From CAG-533 sp964589375 (GTDB lineage: Bacteria > Bacillota_I > Bacilli_A > RF39 > UBA660), in contig CAZPSA010000002.1 in assembly GCA_964589375.1 (NCBI GenBank), forward strand, positions 10,245 through 74,244: a stretch of 64,000 bases of DNA, written 5' to 3'. Positions 55,444-64,000 of the stretch are shown piece by piece. The first letter of the stretch is position 1; every line of letters begins with the position of its first letter. The position numbers and the translations under genes are program-made. The notes under the pieces are model-generated. The model made no database searches. It saw only the letters and a program-made list of their open reading frames with translations, and had not been told where the DNA came from.

Positions 55444-55857
55444 TTATGCCTCCTCCTTTTTTACAAACTTAGTCTTAACACATAATTTATGTGATGCAAG
55501 TCTAAGAGCTTCACGAGCAATTTCTTCAGAAACTCCTCCAACTTCAAACATTATTTTTCCTTCTTTAACAACTGCTACCCATTCTTTAACAGAACCTTTA
55601 CCAGTACCTTGACGAGTTTCTAAAGGTTTTTGAGTTCTAGCAAGTTGTGGGAAAATATTAATCCAAACTTTTCCACCACGTTTCATATAACGGGTCATAG
55701 CGATACGAGCAGCTTCAATTTGTCTAGCACTAACGTATCCGCCTTCTTTAGCCATTAAACCAAATTCACCAAAATGAAGTTCAGTATTTCCTTTTGAATG
55801 GCCTTCATAGCTAACTCTTTGAGGTTTATTATATTTAACCCTCTTAGGCATTAACAT
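55444..55857 (-). CDS. rplP: Ribosomal protein L16
   Basis: The 137-residue protein has MPKRVKYNKPQRVSYEGHSK, WINIFPQ and TRQGTGKGSVKEWVAVVK, typical of L16. AGGAGG lies 8 bp before the first of two ATGs, so I keep 55857. It overlaps rpsC by 14 bp. Confidence 0.97.
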   Translation of the reverse strand: MLMPKRVKYNKPQRVSYEGHSKGNTELHFGEFGLMAKEGGYVSARQIEAARIAMTRYMKRGGKVWINIFPQLARTQKPLETRQGTGKGSVKEWVAVVKEGKIMFEVGGVSEEIAREALRLASHKLCVKTKFVKKEEA

Positions 55858-56509
55858 TTAAATCGCCTCCTACACTTTTTTTAGTAGGAAGTATTTCTCC
55901 CTTATAAATCCAAACTTTAACACCAATTTTACCATAAGTAGTTGGTGCAGTTGCTGTTGCATAATCAATATCTGCTCTAATTGTATGTAGTGGTACAGTA
56001 CCTTCTGTATAACCTTCAGTACGTGCCATTTCCGCTCCACCTAAACGTCCAGAAACCGCAGTTTTAACACCAACAGCTCCAGCCTTCATAACATCTTTGA
56101 TAGCTTTCTTTTGAACAGTACGGAAATTTGCTCTATTTTCAATTTGTTTAGCAATTTGATCTGCAACAATTTGAGCATTTAAGTTAGGGTTTTTAACTTC
56201 GATGATTGTTACATAAACATCTTCGCCTACTAATTTTTTAATTTTCTTTCTTAATTTTTCAATATCTTCACCGCCACGGCCAATTACAACGCCTGGTTTA
56301 GCAGTATGAATCTTAACTTCAGTACGTTTTTTACTTCTTTCGATAATAACTTCACTTACTAAAGCATCTTTTAATTCGCTCTTTAAGAAATCTCTTATCT
56401 TTAAATCATTATTTAAAAATTTAGCATAATCATTTTTAGCATACCATTTTGATTGCCAATCTTTATTTACACCAAGTCTTAATCCATTAGGATTTACTTT
56501 TTGTCCCAT
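55844..56509 (-). CDS. rpsC: Ribosomal protein S3
   Basis: The 221-residue protein has MGQKVNPNGLRLGVNKDW, the KH-domain loop VVIGRGGEDIEKL and SGRLGGAEMARTEGYTEG, typical of S3. Confidence 0.98.
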   Translation of the reverse strand: MGQKVNPNGLRLGVNKDWQSKWYAKNDYAKFLNNDLKIRDFLKSELKDALVSEVIIERSKKRTEVKIHTAKPGVVIGRGGEDIEKLRKKIKKLVGEDVYVTIIEVKNPNLNAQIVADQIAKQIENRANFRTVQKKAIKDVMKAGAVGVKTAVSGRLGGAEMARTEGYTEGTVPLHTIRADIDYATATAPTTYGKIGVKVWIYKGEILPTKKSVGGDLNVNA

Positions 56510-56512
56510 TAA

Positions 56513-56857
56513 TTATGCCTCCTTCTTTCCATCACTAACTTTAACAGTTATATGACTAGTTCTTTTGTCTCTACGATCTACCTTAGTACGAGAACCAAAT
56601 TTTACTCTTTTAAGAACAGGTCCCGGATTTATAAAGCATTCAGAAACAAATAAATCTTCTTCTTTTAAATTCAAATTATTAACGGCATTTGCCGCAGCAG
56701 AATCTAAAACTTTAATTATTAATCTACTAGATTTTGTATTAGTATTTTTTAAAATAGCTCTAGCGTCACTAACTTTTTTACCTCTTATTAAATCAAGGGT
56801 CATTCTTGCTTTACGAGGAGCAACGATTGCCATTTTATGTATTGCGTAAGCTTCCAT
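56513..56857 (-). CDS. rplV: Ribosomal protein L22
   Basis: The 114-residue protein has RKARMTLDLIRGKKVSDA and the beta-hairpin region GPVLKRVKFGSRTKVDRRDK, typical of L22 at the tunnel constriction. Confidence 0.97.
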   Translation of the reverse strand: MEAYAIHKMAIVAPRKARMTLDLIRGKKVSDARAILKNTNTKSSRLIIKVLDSAAANAVNNLNLKEEDLFVSECFINPGPVLKRVKFGSRTKVDRRDKRTSHITVKVSDGKKEA

Positions 56858-56865
56858 CTAACCTC

Positions 56866-57129
56866 CTACTTATTTCCAGCATGGCCTGTAAATTTACGAG
56901 TAAGTGCAAATTCACCTAACTTATGACCAACCATTTCTTCAGTTATATAAACTGGTATAAATTCACGTCCATTATGAACTGCAATTGTATGACCAATAAA
57001 ATCAGGGAAGATTGTTGAACGACGTGACCAAGTTTTTACAACTTCTTTTTTATTATTTTCATTTAATTTTTGTATTTTTTTCATTAAACTATCGGCTACA
57101 TAAGGGCCTTTTTTAATACTTCTTGCCAT
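56866..57129 (-). CDS. rpsS: Ribosomal protein S19
   Basis: The 87-residue protein has MARSIKKGPYVADSLMKK and VHNGREFIPVYITEEMVGHK, typical of S19. Confidence 0.98.
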   Translation of the reverse strand: MARSIKKGPYVADSLMKKIQKLNENNKKEVVKTWSRRSTIFPDFIGHTIAVHNGREFIPVYITEEMVGHKLGEFALTRKFTGHAGNK

Positions 57130-57140
57130 AACATATCCTC

Positions 57141-57974
57141 CTATTTCTTCTTACGACTAACAATTAACTTGCTAGAAGCTTTCTTTGGTTTACGTGTTTT
57201 ATATCCAAGTGCTGGTTTACCCCATGGAGTAACAGGACCTTTTCTTCTTCCGATTGGAGTACGTCCTTCACCACCACCATGTGGGTGATCATTAGGATTC
57301 ATAACAGAACCACGGTTTGTAGGTCTAACGCCCATATGTCTTTTACGTCCAGCTTTGCCTAAATTTACTAATTCATAATCTTCATTACCAACTACCCCAA
57401 TAGTAGCTAAGCATTCACCTAAAACTTTTCTAGTTTCACCAGATTGTAAACGTAATAAAACATATTTACCTTCTCTACCTAAAATTTGAGCAGATGTTCC
57501 AGCACTACGAGCCATTTCCGCACCTTTACCAGGTTTTAACTCAATATTATGAACAACAGTACCAACTGGTATATTCTTAAGTGGTAAAGCATTACCAACC
57601 TTAATATCAACATTTTCTCCAGATTCAACAATTGAACCAACCTTTAAATCTTTAGGAGCAATTATATATCTCTTTTCCCCATCTTTATAAGTTAAAAGAG
57701 CAATATTAGCTGTTCTATTTGGATCATATTCAATTGTAGTTACTCTTGCTGGAATATCAAATTTATTTCTTTTATAATCAATAATACGATATTTTCTTTT
57801 TGCACCGCCACCAATGTGTCTAACAGTTGTACGTCCTTGATTATTACGTCCTCCAGTTTTGCTTATACTTACAAGCAAACTTTTTTCCGGATTAGTACTA
57901 GTAATTTCAGTATTAGTTAAAGTACTCATACCTCTGCGACCATTTGTTGTTGGTTTATATTTTCTAATTCCCAT
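57141..57974 (-). CDS. rplB: Ribosomal protein L2
   Basis: The 277-residue protein has KYKPTTNGRRGMS and the C-terminal GVRPTNRGSVMNPNDHPHGG, which includes the His needed near the peptidyl transferase centre. Confidence 0.98.
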   Translation of the reverse strand: MGIRKYKPTTNGRRGMSTLTNTEITSTNPEKSLLVSISKTGGRNNQGRTTVRHIGGGAKRKYRIIDYKRNKFDIPARVTTIEYDPNRTANIALLTYKDGEKRYIIAPKDLKVGSIVESGENVDIKVGNALPLKNIPVGTVVHNIELKPGKGAEMARSAGTSAQILGREGKYVLLRLQSGETRKVLGECLATIGVVGNEDYELVNLGKAGRKRHMGVRPTNRGSVMNPNDHPHGGGEGRTPIGRRKGPVTPWGKPALGYKTRKPKKASSKLIVSRKKK

Positions 57975-57982
57975 AAGTACAC

Positions 57983-58252
57983 CTACATTTCTATAGAGTT
58001 ATTATCACATAATGTAACAATAGCCTTCTTATAAGTTTTTCTAGTACCAGTGTATCTTCCTACTCTTTTCTTTTTTGGTTTTGTATTAAGAGTATTTACA
58101 CTTTTAACTTTAACTCCAAATGTTTCCTCAATAGCTTGTTTAATTTGAATTTTATTAGCATTCTTTGCTACTTTAAAAACATAAGTATTATCTTGAAGTA
58201 AAGCGTTAGTTTTTTCAGTAATAACTGGTGAATAAATAATATCAGATTTCAT
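57983..58252 (-). CDS. rplW: Ribosomal protein L23
   Basis: The 89-residue protein has DIIYSPVITEKTNALLQDN and KRVGRYTGTRKTYKKAIV, typical of L23, the docking site for trigger factor and SRP. It shares one base with rplD. Confidence 0.97.
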   Translation of the reverse strand: MKSDIIYSPVITEKTNALLQDNTYVFKVAKNANKIQIKQAIEETFGVKVKSVNTLNTKPKKKRVGRYTGTRKTYKKAIVTLCDNNSIEM

Positions 58253-58875
58253 TATTTAAGCACCTCCTCAATATATTTCATAGCGCCTTCATCAATAACT
58301 ACATTATCAGCATTAATAATGTCATAAACATTAATTTCATTAGCTAAAATAACTAGTATATTAGAAAGATTTCTTGATGCCATATATAAATTTTCAGCAT
58401 CATTAGAACAAATAAATAATATTTTTCCATCTAATTTTAATGAATTAAGCATTTGTTTTAAATCCTTAGTTTTTAAACTATTTAATTCTAACGAATCAAC
58501 AATAGTTAATTTCTTTTCATTTGCTTTAATAGATAAAGCACTTCTTAAAGCTAAAACTCTTTCTTTCTTATTCATCTTAAAAGTATAGCTTCTTGGGCTT
58601 ACACCAAAAGCAACTCCACCACCTCTATAATGAGGAGCACGAATTGATCCTTGACGAGCATTACCAGTACCTTTTTGTTTATAAGGTTTTCTGCCACCGC
58701 CACGAACTTCAGCACGAGTTTTAGTCTTATGTGTTCCTTGTCTTAAAGAAACAAGTTGTAAATCAATTGCCTTTTTTAAAACAATTTCATTTGGTTCTTT
58801 AATAAATACAGTTTCATTTAGTTTTAAATCTTTTACTTTTTCACCATTAAGATTAATAATATCAACTTTTCCCAT
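58252..58875 (-). CDS. rplD: Ribosomal protein L4
   Basis: The 207-residue protein has TKTRAEVRGGGRKPYKQKGT and RQGSIRAPHYRGGGVAFG, the L4 tunnel loop. L4 acts as a repressor of its own operon in some bacteria. Confidence 0.97.
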   Translation of the reverse strand: MGKVDIINLNGEKVKDLKLNETVFIKEPNEIVLKKAIDLQLVSLRQGTHKTKTRAEVRGGGRKPYKQKGTGNARQGSIRAPHYRGGGVAFGVSPRSYTFKMNKKERVLALRSALSIKANEKKLTIVDSLELNSLKTKDLKQMLNSLKLDGKILFICSNDAENLYMASRNLSNILVILANEINVYDIINADNVVIDEGAMKYIEEVLK

Positions 58876-58885
58876 TGTTTACCTC

Positions 58886-59668
58886 CTAATTTTCTTCCTT
58901 AACTGAAGATTCTTCTGGTTTAACTTCTTCTTCAATTGGTTCTTCGGTTTCAACAGTTTCAGTTGCTTCTAAAGTAGTTTCTTCTACTACTTCTTCATTT
59001 AAAGCTTCTGGTTCATAGTTAACTAATTCAAAAGTTTCCTTTTTACCACCTTTAACAGCTTCTTTGATTAAAACTAATGAATTCTTAGCTCCTGGAATAT
59101 TTCCACTTACTAAAATATAATTATCAACTGTATTAACATCTACAATGTGTAAATTTTGAATAGTTACTGTATCAACGCCCATATGACCTGATAGTACTTT
59201 TCCTTTTAAAACTCTCATTGGTCTCATAGTTCCCATTGAGCCTGGTCTTCTATGATATCTTGAACCGTGTGTTTTTGGTCCTTCTGATTGATTATTTCTT
59301 ACAATAACGCCAGTATAACCATGTCCTTTAGTAGTACCAGTAACATCTACTTTTTCTCCTACTTCAAATATGTCTGCTTTTATAGTGCTTCCTAGTTCAT
59401 AAACAGATGCATCTGCAACTTTGATTTCTTTTAAGAAGCGCTTAGGTAAGACACCAGCCTTTTTAGCATGTCCCATTTCTGCTTTATTAGTTCTTGATTG
59501 TTTTTTATCAGTAATTCCTAATTGAATTGCTTCATAACCATCAGTCTTAGTAGTTTTAACTTGCATAACTACATTAGGTTCAACACTAACAACAGTTACA
59601 GGAATGATTTTTCCATCTTTCGTAAATACTTCGGTCATCCCGATTTTACGTCCTAAGATTCCTTTCAT
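58886..59668 (-). CDS. rplC: Ribosomal protein L3 with acidic C-terminal tail
   Basis: The 260-residue protein has KGILGRKIGMTEVF and HGSRYHRRPGSMGTMRPMRV, typical of L3. It is about 50 residues longer than usual because of a Glu/Thr/Val-rich tail beginning near residue 217. The tail is low-complexity and probably unstructured. Confidence 0.96.
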   Translation of the reverse strand: MKGILGRKIGMTEVFTKDGKIIPVTVVSVEPNVVMQVKTTKTDGYEAIQLGITDKKQSRTNKAEMGHAKKAGVLPKRFLKEIKVADASVYELGSTIKADIFEVGEKVDVTGTTKGHGYTGVIVRNNQSEGPKTHGSRYHRRPGSMGTMRPMRVLKGKVLSGHMGVDTVTIQNLHIVDVNTVDNYILVSGNIPGAKNSLVLIKEAVKGGKKETFELVNYEPEALNEEVVEETTLEATETVETEEPIEEEVKPEESSVKEEN

Positions 59669-59682
59669 CTTTTTTCCTCCAT

Positions 59683-59991
59683 CTAATTATTTGTTTTGAT
59701 TTCGATGTCAACGCCACTTGGAATATCTAAGTGAGTTAAAGCATCCATTGTTTCCTTACTAGGATTTTTAATATCAATAAGTCTTTTATGTGTACGCATT
59801 TCAAATTGTTCACGAGCATCTTTGTATTTATGTACCGCTCTTAAAACAGTAATTTTTTGAATTTCTGTTGGAAGTGGTACTGGACCAGAGATTTCTCCCC
59901 CTGTTCTTTTAACAGTATCAACAATTTTTAAAGCTGCAACATCAAGTACTCTATGATCATAAGCTTTTAGTTTGATTCTTACTTTTGACAT
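59683..59991 (-). CDS. rpsJ: Ribosomal protein S10
   Basis: The 102-residue protein has VRIKLKAYDHRVLDVAALKI and RTHKRLIDI, typical of S10, also the NusE antitermination factor. It is the first gene of the super-operon, with GGAGGA before the start. Confidence 0.98.
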   Translation of the reverse strand: MSKVRIKLKAYDHRVLDVAALKIVDTVKRTGGEISGPVPLPTEIQKITVLRAVHKYKDAREQFEMRTHKRLIDIKNPSKETMDALTHLDIPSGVDIEIKTNN

Positions 59992-60125
59992 TTACAATAT
60001 GTCCTCCTTCCGTTTACATCTAGTATAAACATAGCTCCGTAACGAATATACCTGATATCTTAGTTTTGGTTTAACAACCTCTCCTAGTGTATCAGCAACC
60101 TCGCACATCTAAGCCAGTCAAACCA
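59992..60125 (-). promoter_or_regulatory. Long leader of the S10 operon, possibly structured
   Basis: About 125 nt are transcribed before rpsJ. The minus strand contains the compact G-rich stretch GATGTGCGAGGTTGCTGAT, GGTTGTTAAACC (a hairpin), and GTTTATACTAGATGTAAAC (a GTTTA/TAAAC hairpin) just before the ribosome binding site. Leaders of r-protein operons often bind one of their products. I do not recognise this as a named family. Confidence 0.45.
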
Positions 60126-60131
60126 AAGTAA

Positions 60132-60159
60132 ATTATACCATAAAATCCCCTTTTTGCAA
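60132..60159 (-). promoter_or_regulatory. Promoter of the S10-spc-alpha super-operon
   Basis: On the minus strand TTGCAA (60154-60159), a 16-bp spacer and TATAAT (60132-60137) stand about 140 bp upstream of rpsJ. The rest of the gap to 60311 is AT-rich with no gene. Confidence 0.75.
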
Positions 60160-60311
60160 GCGTTTTTCAGCTATTTTCGCCTAAAACATGAATTTTGTAG
60201 ATTTTTATCAAAAATACTCCCTCGACTATAAATAATTAAAACTAGACCTATTTACTTTTAAATCTAACTAAAACCATTTATCTAAATAATTTAAAATCAA
60301 TTTAATTTATC

Positions 60312-60333
60312 AAAAAAACACCTAACGGTGCTT
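60312..60333 (-). terminator. Intrinsic terminator after leuS
   Basis: On the minus strand GCACC-GTTA-GGTGT is followed by seven T, 8 bp past the leuS stop. Confidence 0.85.
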
Positions 60334-60340
60334 TTATATC

Positions 60341-62737
60341 TTATTTAACAACAATACTAACTATTCTTTTAGGAACTACAATAAATTTCACCATTTCATG
60401 ATTTTCCGTATATCTTTTAATATTTTCTTCGCCTAACGCTAGCATCCTAATATCATCTTCGCTCATATCATCAGAAACACATATACTAGCCCTTAACTTA
60501 CCATTAACTTGAACCCCAATTTCACATTTATTTTCAATTGTCTTTTCCTCATCAAACTCAGGCCATTTGCTCTTAGCAAACATTTCTCCTAAATTAAGTT
60601 CTTCATTTAACTCTTCCGTAATATGAGGCGCAATTGGATTTAACAAATGAAGTAATACTCGATAATCCTTAGATGTAATTGTACTTTCTTTCTCATAATT
60701 ATTAAGTAGTATCATCAATGATGAAACAGCAGTATTATAATTCATAGTTAATAAATCATTTGTAACTTTCTTTATTGTTTGATGAATAATTTTCTCAAAC
60801 GCTCCACTATAACTATTTTCAGTTATAACTTTATCTTTTAAACGAACTACTTTATCTAAAAACTTTTTACAACCTTTTAAACCATTTTCACTCCAAGCCG
60901 CATCTTTTTGATAATCACCAATAAACATCTCATAAGTTCTAAGAGCATCTGCTCCATAACTATTTATCATATCATCTGGATTAACAACGTTGCCTTTACT
61001 TTTACTCATTTTTTCATTATTTTCTCCTAAAATCATTCCATGAGCAACTCGTTTTTTAAACGGTTCTTTTATCGGAACAATCTTTTGATCATATAAAAAT
61101 TGATTCCAAAATCTAGCATAAAGCAAATGTCTTGTCGCATGTTCCATTCCCCCATTATAATAATCAACTTGTCCCCAGTATTTCATAGCGTCCATATCTG
61201 CTAAAGCATTTTTATTTTCCGAATCCATATATCTTATCCAATACCAAGAAGAACCTGCCCAATTTGGCATAGTATCAGTTTCTCTTTTTGCTTGATTTCC
61301 ACAACAAGGACATTTAACATTGACCCACTCATCCACAGTAGAAAGTGGACTTTCACCATTATCAGTAGGTTCATAACAATCAACATCAGGAAGAATTACC
61401 GGTAAATCCTCTTCTGGAACTGGAACCCAACCACATTTTTCACAATAAATCATCGGAATAGGTTCACCCCAAAATCTTTGACGCGAGAAAATCCAATCCT
61501 GTAAACGATAATTTGTAGTCTTTTTACCTATATTATTACTTTCTAAATAATCAAGCATTTTTTCAATTGCCGTTTCTTTATCTAAGCCATCCAAAAACTG
61601 CGAATTAATATGAAGACCATCACCCGTATATGCACCATCTTGTAAATTGCCCCCATCAATAACCGGAATAATATCAATATTAAACTTCTTAGCAAATTCA
61701 TAGTCTCTTTCATCATGTGCCGGTACTGCCATAATCGCCCCAGTTCCATAACCTGCTAAAACATAATCCGAAACATATATTGGAATTTCTTTATTATTTA
61801 CAGGATTAATTGCTACTAACCCATCTAATTTTACACCAGTTTTTTCCCTAGTCATATCAGTTCTTTCAATTTCTGATTTATTTTTAGCTTCTTCTTGATA
61901 TTGCTTCAATTCCTCATAATTTTTAATTAAATCACTATGCTTACTCAAATATGAATGTTCTGGGCTCATTACCATAAAAGTAACTCCAAATAATGTATCG
62001 CATCTTGTCGTAAAAACTTTAAGTTCATCAGATGTATCTTTTAATTTAAAACTAACTTCAGCCCCAATACTTTTACCTATCCAATTAATTTGAGCAGTTT
62101 TTATTTTTTCCATAAAATCGGTATCTTTTAAACCTTCAATTAAACTATCAGCATAAGCTGTCATTTTAAGCACCCATTGATTTTTAAGCTTTTTAGTTGT
62201 AGCACTACCGCATCTTTCACAAACTCCCCCAGCCGCATCTTCATTAGATAAGCCAGTTTTACAATTAGGACACCAATTTATTTCCTTTTCCGTTTTATAT
62301 GCTAAACCAGCTTTAAAAAATTGTAAAAACTGCCATTGTGTCCATTTATAATAAGCAGGATCTGTCGTATTTATTTCTCTACTCCAATCAAATGAAATTC
62401 CTAAAGATTTTATCTGTTTTTTAAAAACATCAATACATTCTTTTACCATATTTGCCGGATAAACATGGTTTTTTATTGCATACTGTTCAGCTGGTGAACC
62501 AAATGCATCCCAACCTATTGGATATAAAACATTAAATCCCATTGCTCTTTTAACTCTAGCCATTGCATCCAATGCTGTATAAGAACGCACATGACCAACA
62601 TGAAGCCCAGAACCAGATGGATAAGGAAATTCAACTAATATATAATACTTTTCCTTATCAGAACCATTCTTAGCAACAAAACATTTTTCATCTTCCCACT
62701 TTTTTTGCCATTTTTTCTCAATTTCATTAATATTCAT
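60341..62737 (-). CDS. leuS: Leucyl-tRNA synthetase
   Basis: The 798-residue enzyme has the class I HIGH motif HVGH (in PYPSGSGLHVGHVRSYT), zinc-like CPNC and CERC clusters, the CP1 editing domain (TRCDTLFGVTFMV, YGTGAIMAVPAHDERD), and the KMSKS loop. It attaches Leu to tRNA-Leu. Length agrees with bacterial LeuRS. Its ATG overlaps the stop of the small membrane gene (TAATG), so both are translated together under the T-box. Confidence 0.98.
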   Translation of the reverse strand: MNINEIEKKWQKKWEDEKCFVAKNGSDKEKYYILVEFPYPSGSGLHVGHVRSYTALDAMARVKRAMGFNVLYPIGWDAFGSPAEQYAIKNHVYPANMVKECIDVFKKQIKSLGISFDWSREINTTDPAYYKWTQWQFLQFFKAGLAYKTEKEINWCPNCKTGLSNEDAAGGVCERCGSATTKKLKNQWVLKMTAYADSLIEGLKDTDFMEKIKTAQINWIGKSIGAEVSFKLKDTSDELKVFTTRCDTLFGVTFMVMSPEHSYLSKHSDLIKNYEELKQYQEEAKNKSEIERTDMTREKTGVKLDGLVAINPVNNKEIPIYVSDYVLAGYGTGAIMAVPAHDERDYEFAKKFNIDIIPVIDGGNLQDGAYTGDGLHINSQFLDGLDKETAIEKMLDYLESNNIGKKTTNYRLQDWIFSRQRFWGEPIPMIYCEKCGWVPVPEEDLPVILPDVDCYEPTDNGESPLSTVDEWVNVKCPCCGNQAKRETDTMPNWAGSSWYWIRYMDSENKNALADMDAMKYWGQVDYYNGGMEHATRHLLYARFWNQFLYDQKIVPIKEPFKKRVAHGMILGENNEKMSKSKGNVVNPDDMINSYGADALRTYEMFIGDYQKDAAWSENGLKGCKKFLDKVVRLKDKVITENSYSGAFEKIIHQTIKKVTNDLLTMNYNTAVSSLMILLNNYEKESTITSKDYRVLLHLLNPIAPHITEELNEELNLGEMFAKSKWPEFDEEKTIENKCEIGVQVNGKLRASICVSDDMSEDDIRMLALGEENIKRYTENHEMVKFIVVPKRIVSIVVK

Positions 62738-63090
62738 TATCTTTCCTCTTTTCTATATTTCTTTTCTAAAATTTTACCAAGCATTGTATATAATGTAATA
62801 ATTAGTGCCATCAGCATACCAAAACCAATTATCATTTGCCACATATAACTTAAATCAAACATTGTACAAACTGTAGCAGTAGATGAAATAATTAATGTAT
62901 TGACTAAATAAATAATGATTGTAAAACTTTTATAATTAATTTTACTACGTTCTATTTTAAACTTAGCACATAATAAATCATATTCTTTTACTTTTCCTAA
63001 ATCATTTTTCGCCAATTTAATAAAATAAATAACTAAATATACAATAAAGATAAAACTAAAACTCATCAAAAACACAAATAAATCTTCCAT
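62737..63090 (-). CDS. Small membrane protein between T-box and leuS
   Basis: This 117-residue protein has three hydrophobic helices (about residues 4-24, 47-67 and 75-100) and a basic tail, with short polar loops. No family is recognised. It has AGGAGG 8 bp before the ATG and is directly under leucine T-box control, so leucine supply or membrane-related leucine use is a guess. It is shorter than typical amino acid permeases. Confidence 0.7.
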   Translation of the reverse strand: MEDLFVFLMSFSFIFIVYLVIYFIKLAKNDLGKVKEYDLLCAKFKIERSKINYKSFTIIIYLVNTLIISSTATVCTMFDLSYMWQMIIGFGMLMALIITLYTMLGKILEKKYRKEER

Positions 63091-63288
63091 ATAGTTAACC
63101 TCCTAATAAAAAAACACGGTATTTCAAAGGACGAAAAACCGTGGTACCACCTTAATTTATGCTTTATAGTTTTAAAGGACTACTCCTAACACATCAAAAA
63201 GCAAGTTCATATTTTTCTTATATTAACTTCCACCTACCGTTAACTCTCTTAAATAAGAATAAATATTACTACTCTCTTCTCATCTGCT
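63091..63288 (-). ncRNA. T-box leader with leucine specifier candidate
   Basis: On the minus strand the antiterminator T-box AAGGTGGTACCACGG (63138-63154) carries the UGGU bulge that pairs with ACCA of uncharged tRNA. It is followed by a competing terminator (CACGGT/ACCGTG with T7, about 63108-63143). Upstream is a Stem I-like region with GAGAAGAGAGTAG, the AGAGAG distal feature and GGTGGAAG. A CTT codon (63203-63205) after GAA fits the specifier position. CTT is Leu, matching leuS downstream. High uncharged tRNA-Leu should allow read-through. Confidence 0.9.
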
Positions 63289-63295
63289 TAAATGT

Positions 63296-63324
63296 ATTAT
63301 AGTTTATTTATATTTAATATGCAA
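63296..63324 (-). promoter_or_regulatory. Promoter of the T-box-leuS transcript
   Basis: On the minus strand TTGCAT (63319-63324), a 17-bp spacer and a perfect TATAAT (63296-63301) stand just before the T-box Stem I. Confidence 0.75.
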
Positions 63325-63346
63325 GAAAAAAATTAGATGAATGGTA

Positions 63347-64000
63347 CTAACTTACAACAAACGGGCTGGAAGAAGAACCGGTGCCTGATGTGATTGTAGT
63401 GGTGCTTTTAAGTGAAATAGATGGTCTTAATCCTAAAGTTTCAGTAACATAAGCATTATCAATAATACCAACAAAATTCATTGCAACATTACTATTATAA
63501 TAACCATTAGGTGTAAGAAGCCAATATTTAATATTTTCATTGTTTCTTCGAATATTTATATAACTTGTAAATGTTTTACTCAAAAAACCTGTACTCCCAC
63601 TCACATATAGATCTATATTGCCAGCAAACAATACTTCATCTACCGTTAATAAACCAATTTTATAATCAAGAACTCCATTACCATTTAAAGTATCTTCCGC
63701 AGTAAATTTAGATAGTTTTCCATTATTATTGTCATTGGGGCAAATTAAATTAGGTCCAGTTCCAGCAGGAGCATACTTATTATTTGACGAATTATGAAAT
63801 ATATAAGGCATTCGTACTTTTATACTAGAACCATACAACGTATAATTAGATTGGCCATATCCCTCTCCTGGCCAAATACTCTGACTTATGATATTAATTG
63901 TATTTGACGAAGATATTTTATCCTCTCTTATCTCAATATTTTTTATTGTACTTTTATCATTACACCAGATGGTATCTGCTAAATAATTTTGATAATTAGT
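63347..64000 (-). CDS. Secreted surface protein with C-terminal YWLLTP/LRPSISL domain (5' end outside window)
   Basis: The frame is open to the right edge; at least 217 codons are present and the true start lies outside. The C-terminal portion has KYWLLTPNGYY, GLRPSISLKSTTTITSG and a final SSSSPFVVS. This domain occurs at the C-terminus of many exported Gram-positive surface proteins of unknown function. The upstream half has WPGEGYG and few Cys. No anchor is seen, so it may be released or bound to wall polymers. Confidence 0.65.
   Translation of the reverse strand, partial: TNYQNYLADTIWCNDKSTIKNIEIREDKISSSNTINIISQSIWPGEGYGQSNYTLYGSSIKVRMPYIFHNSSNNKYAPAGTGPNLICPNDNNNGKLSKFTAEDTLNGNGVLDYKIGLLTVDEVLFAGNIDLYVSGSTGFLSKTFTSYINIRRNNENIKYWLLTPNGYYNSNVAMNFVGIIDNAYVTETLGLRPSISLKSTTTITSGTGSSSSPFVVS

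Noticed and set aside
1..64000. CRISPR arrays, insertion sequences, tRNA or rRNA genes
   Set aside because: I saw no regularly spaced repeats, transposase motifs, or tRNA/rRNA-like sequence in the window.

Overview
This window is AT-rich and reads as chromosome from an uncultured low-GC Bacillota (Firmicutes), probably a gut-type Bacilli or Clostridia-like lineage. It uses the standard bacterial code: UGA terminates fmt (TGA overlapping the next GTG) and the rRNA methyltransferase gene (ATGA overlap), and Trp is written TGG, so a Mycoplasma-type code is excluded. Two spore-associated genes (SpoVS and a CotD-like coat protein) suggest a spore-former or recent descendant. Almost every gene is on the minus strand, so transcription runs from high to low coordinates. 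The only clear plus-strand gene is a purine nucleoside phosphorylase.

Region 1 (1-23669) is a continuous co-oriented envelope and secretion locus. Its upstream part (16112-23669) is a Type VII secretion (T7SSb) core: a ubiquitin-like EsaB/YukD, a double WXG100-like protein, a small helical partner, a helical protein with a C-terminal phage-tail-type lysozyme, and a full-length EssC ATPase with FHA domains. EssA, EssB/YukC and EsaA/YueB are not seen. Its downstream part (1-16046) encodes large cadherin-like and Thr-rich surface proteins, a protein with an NPQTG sorting signal, and a Type IV secretion-like apparatus: VirB2-like pilins, TrbL/VirB6-like channel, PrgI, a VirB4 split over two genes, and an M23-like wall protein. 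Tad-pilus-like pieces (CpaE-like ATPase, TadE-like and Flp-like small pilins) are interspersed. No relaxase or coupling protein is present, so this looks like a resident surface machine and not a conjugative element. Two pilin-like genes share a nearly identical ectodomain-coding block, a sign of recent gene conversion or duplication.

Region 2 (23726-45204) is mixed housekeeping: an RNase J paralogue with a damaged metal site, a NodB-like remnant, SSB, a stand-alone SufB, SpoVS, an rRNA methyltransferase, an AI-2E-type permease, a CDP-alcohol phosphatidyltransferase, Fmt, a TasA-like exported protein, RNA polymerase omega, CotD, a patatin, a fused M14-M15 peptidase with a C-terminal frameshift, a phospholipase C-like protein, ComEC and ComEA, and an M16 peptidase pair. 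Many of these genes are followed by clear intrinsic terminators.

Region 3 (46068-59991) is the S10-spc-alpha ribosomal protein super-operon from rpsJ to rplQ, with secY, adk, map, infA, rpmJ and rpoA. rpmD (L30) is missing from its usual place between rpsE and rplO. A good promoter and a long leader precede rpsJ.

Region 4 (60341-64000) holds leuS behind a small membrane-protein gene, both under a T-box leader with a CTT (Leu) specifier candidate, then the 3' part of a secreted surface-protein gene running off the window.
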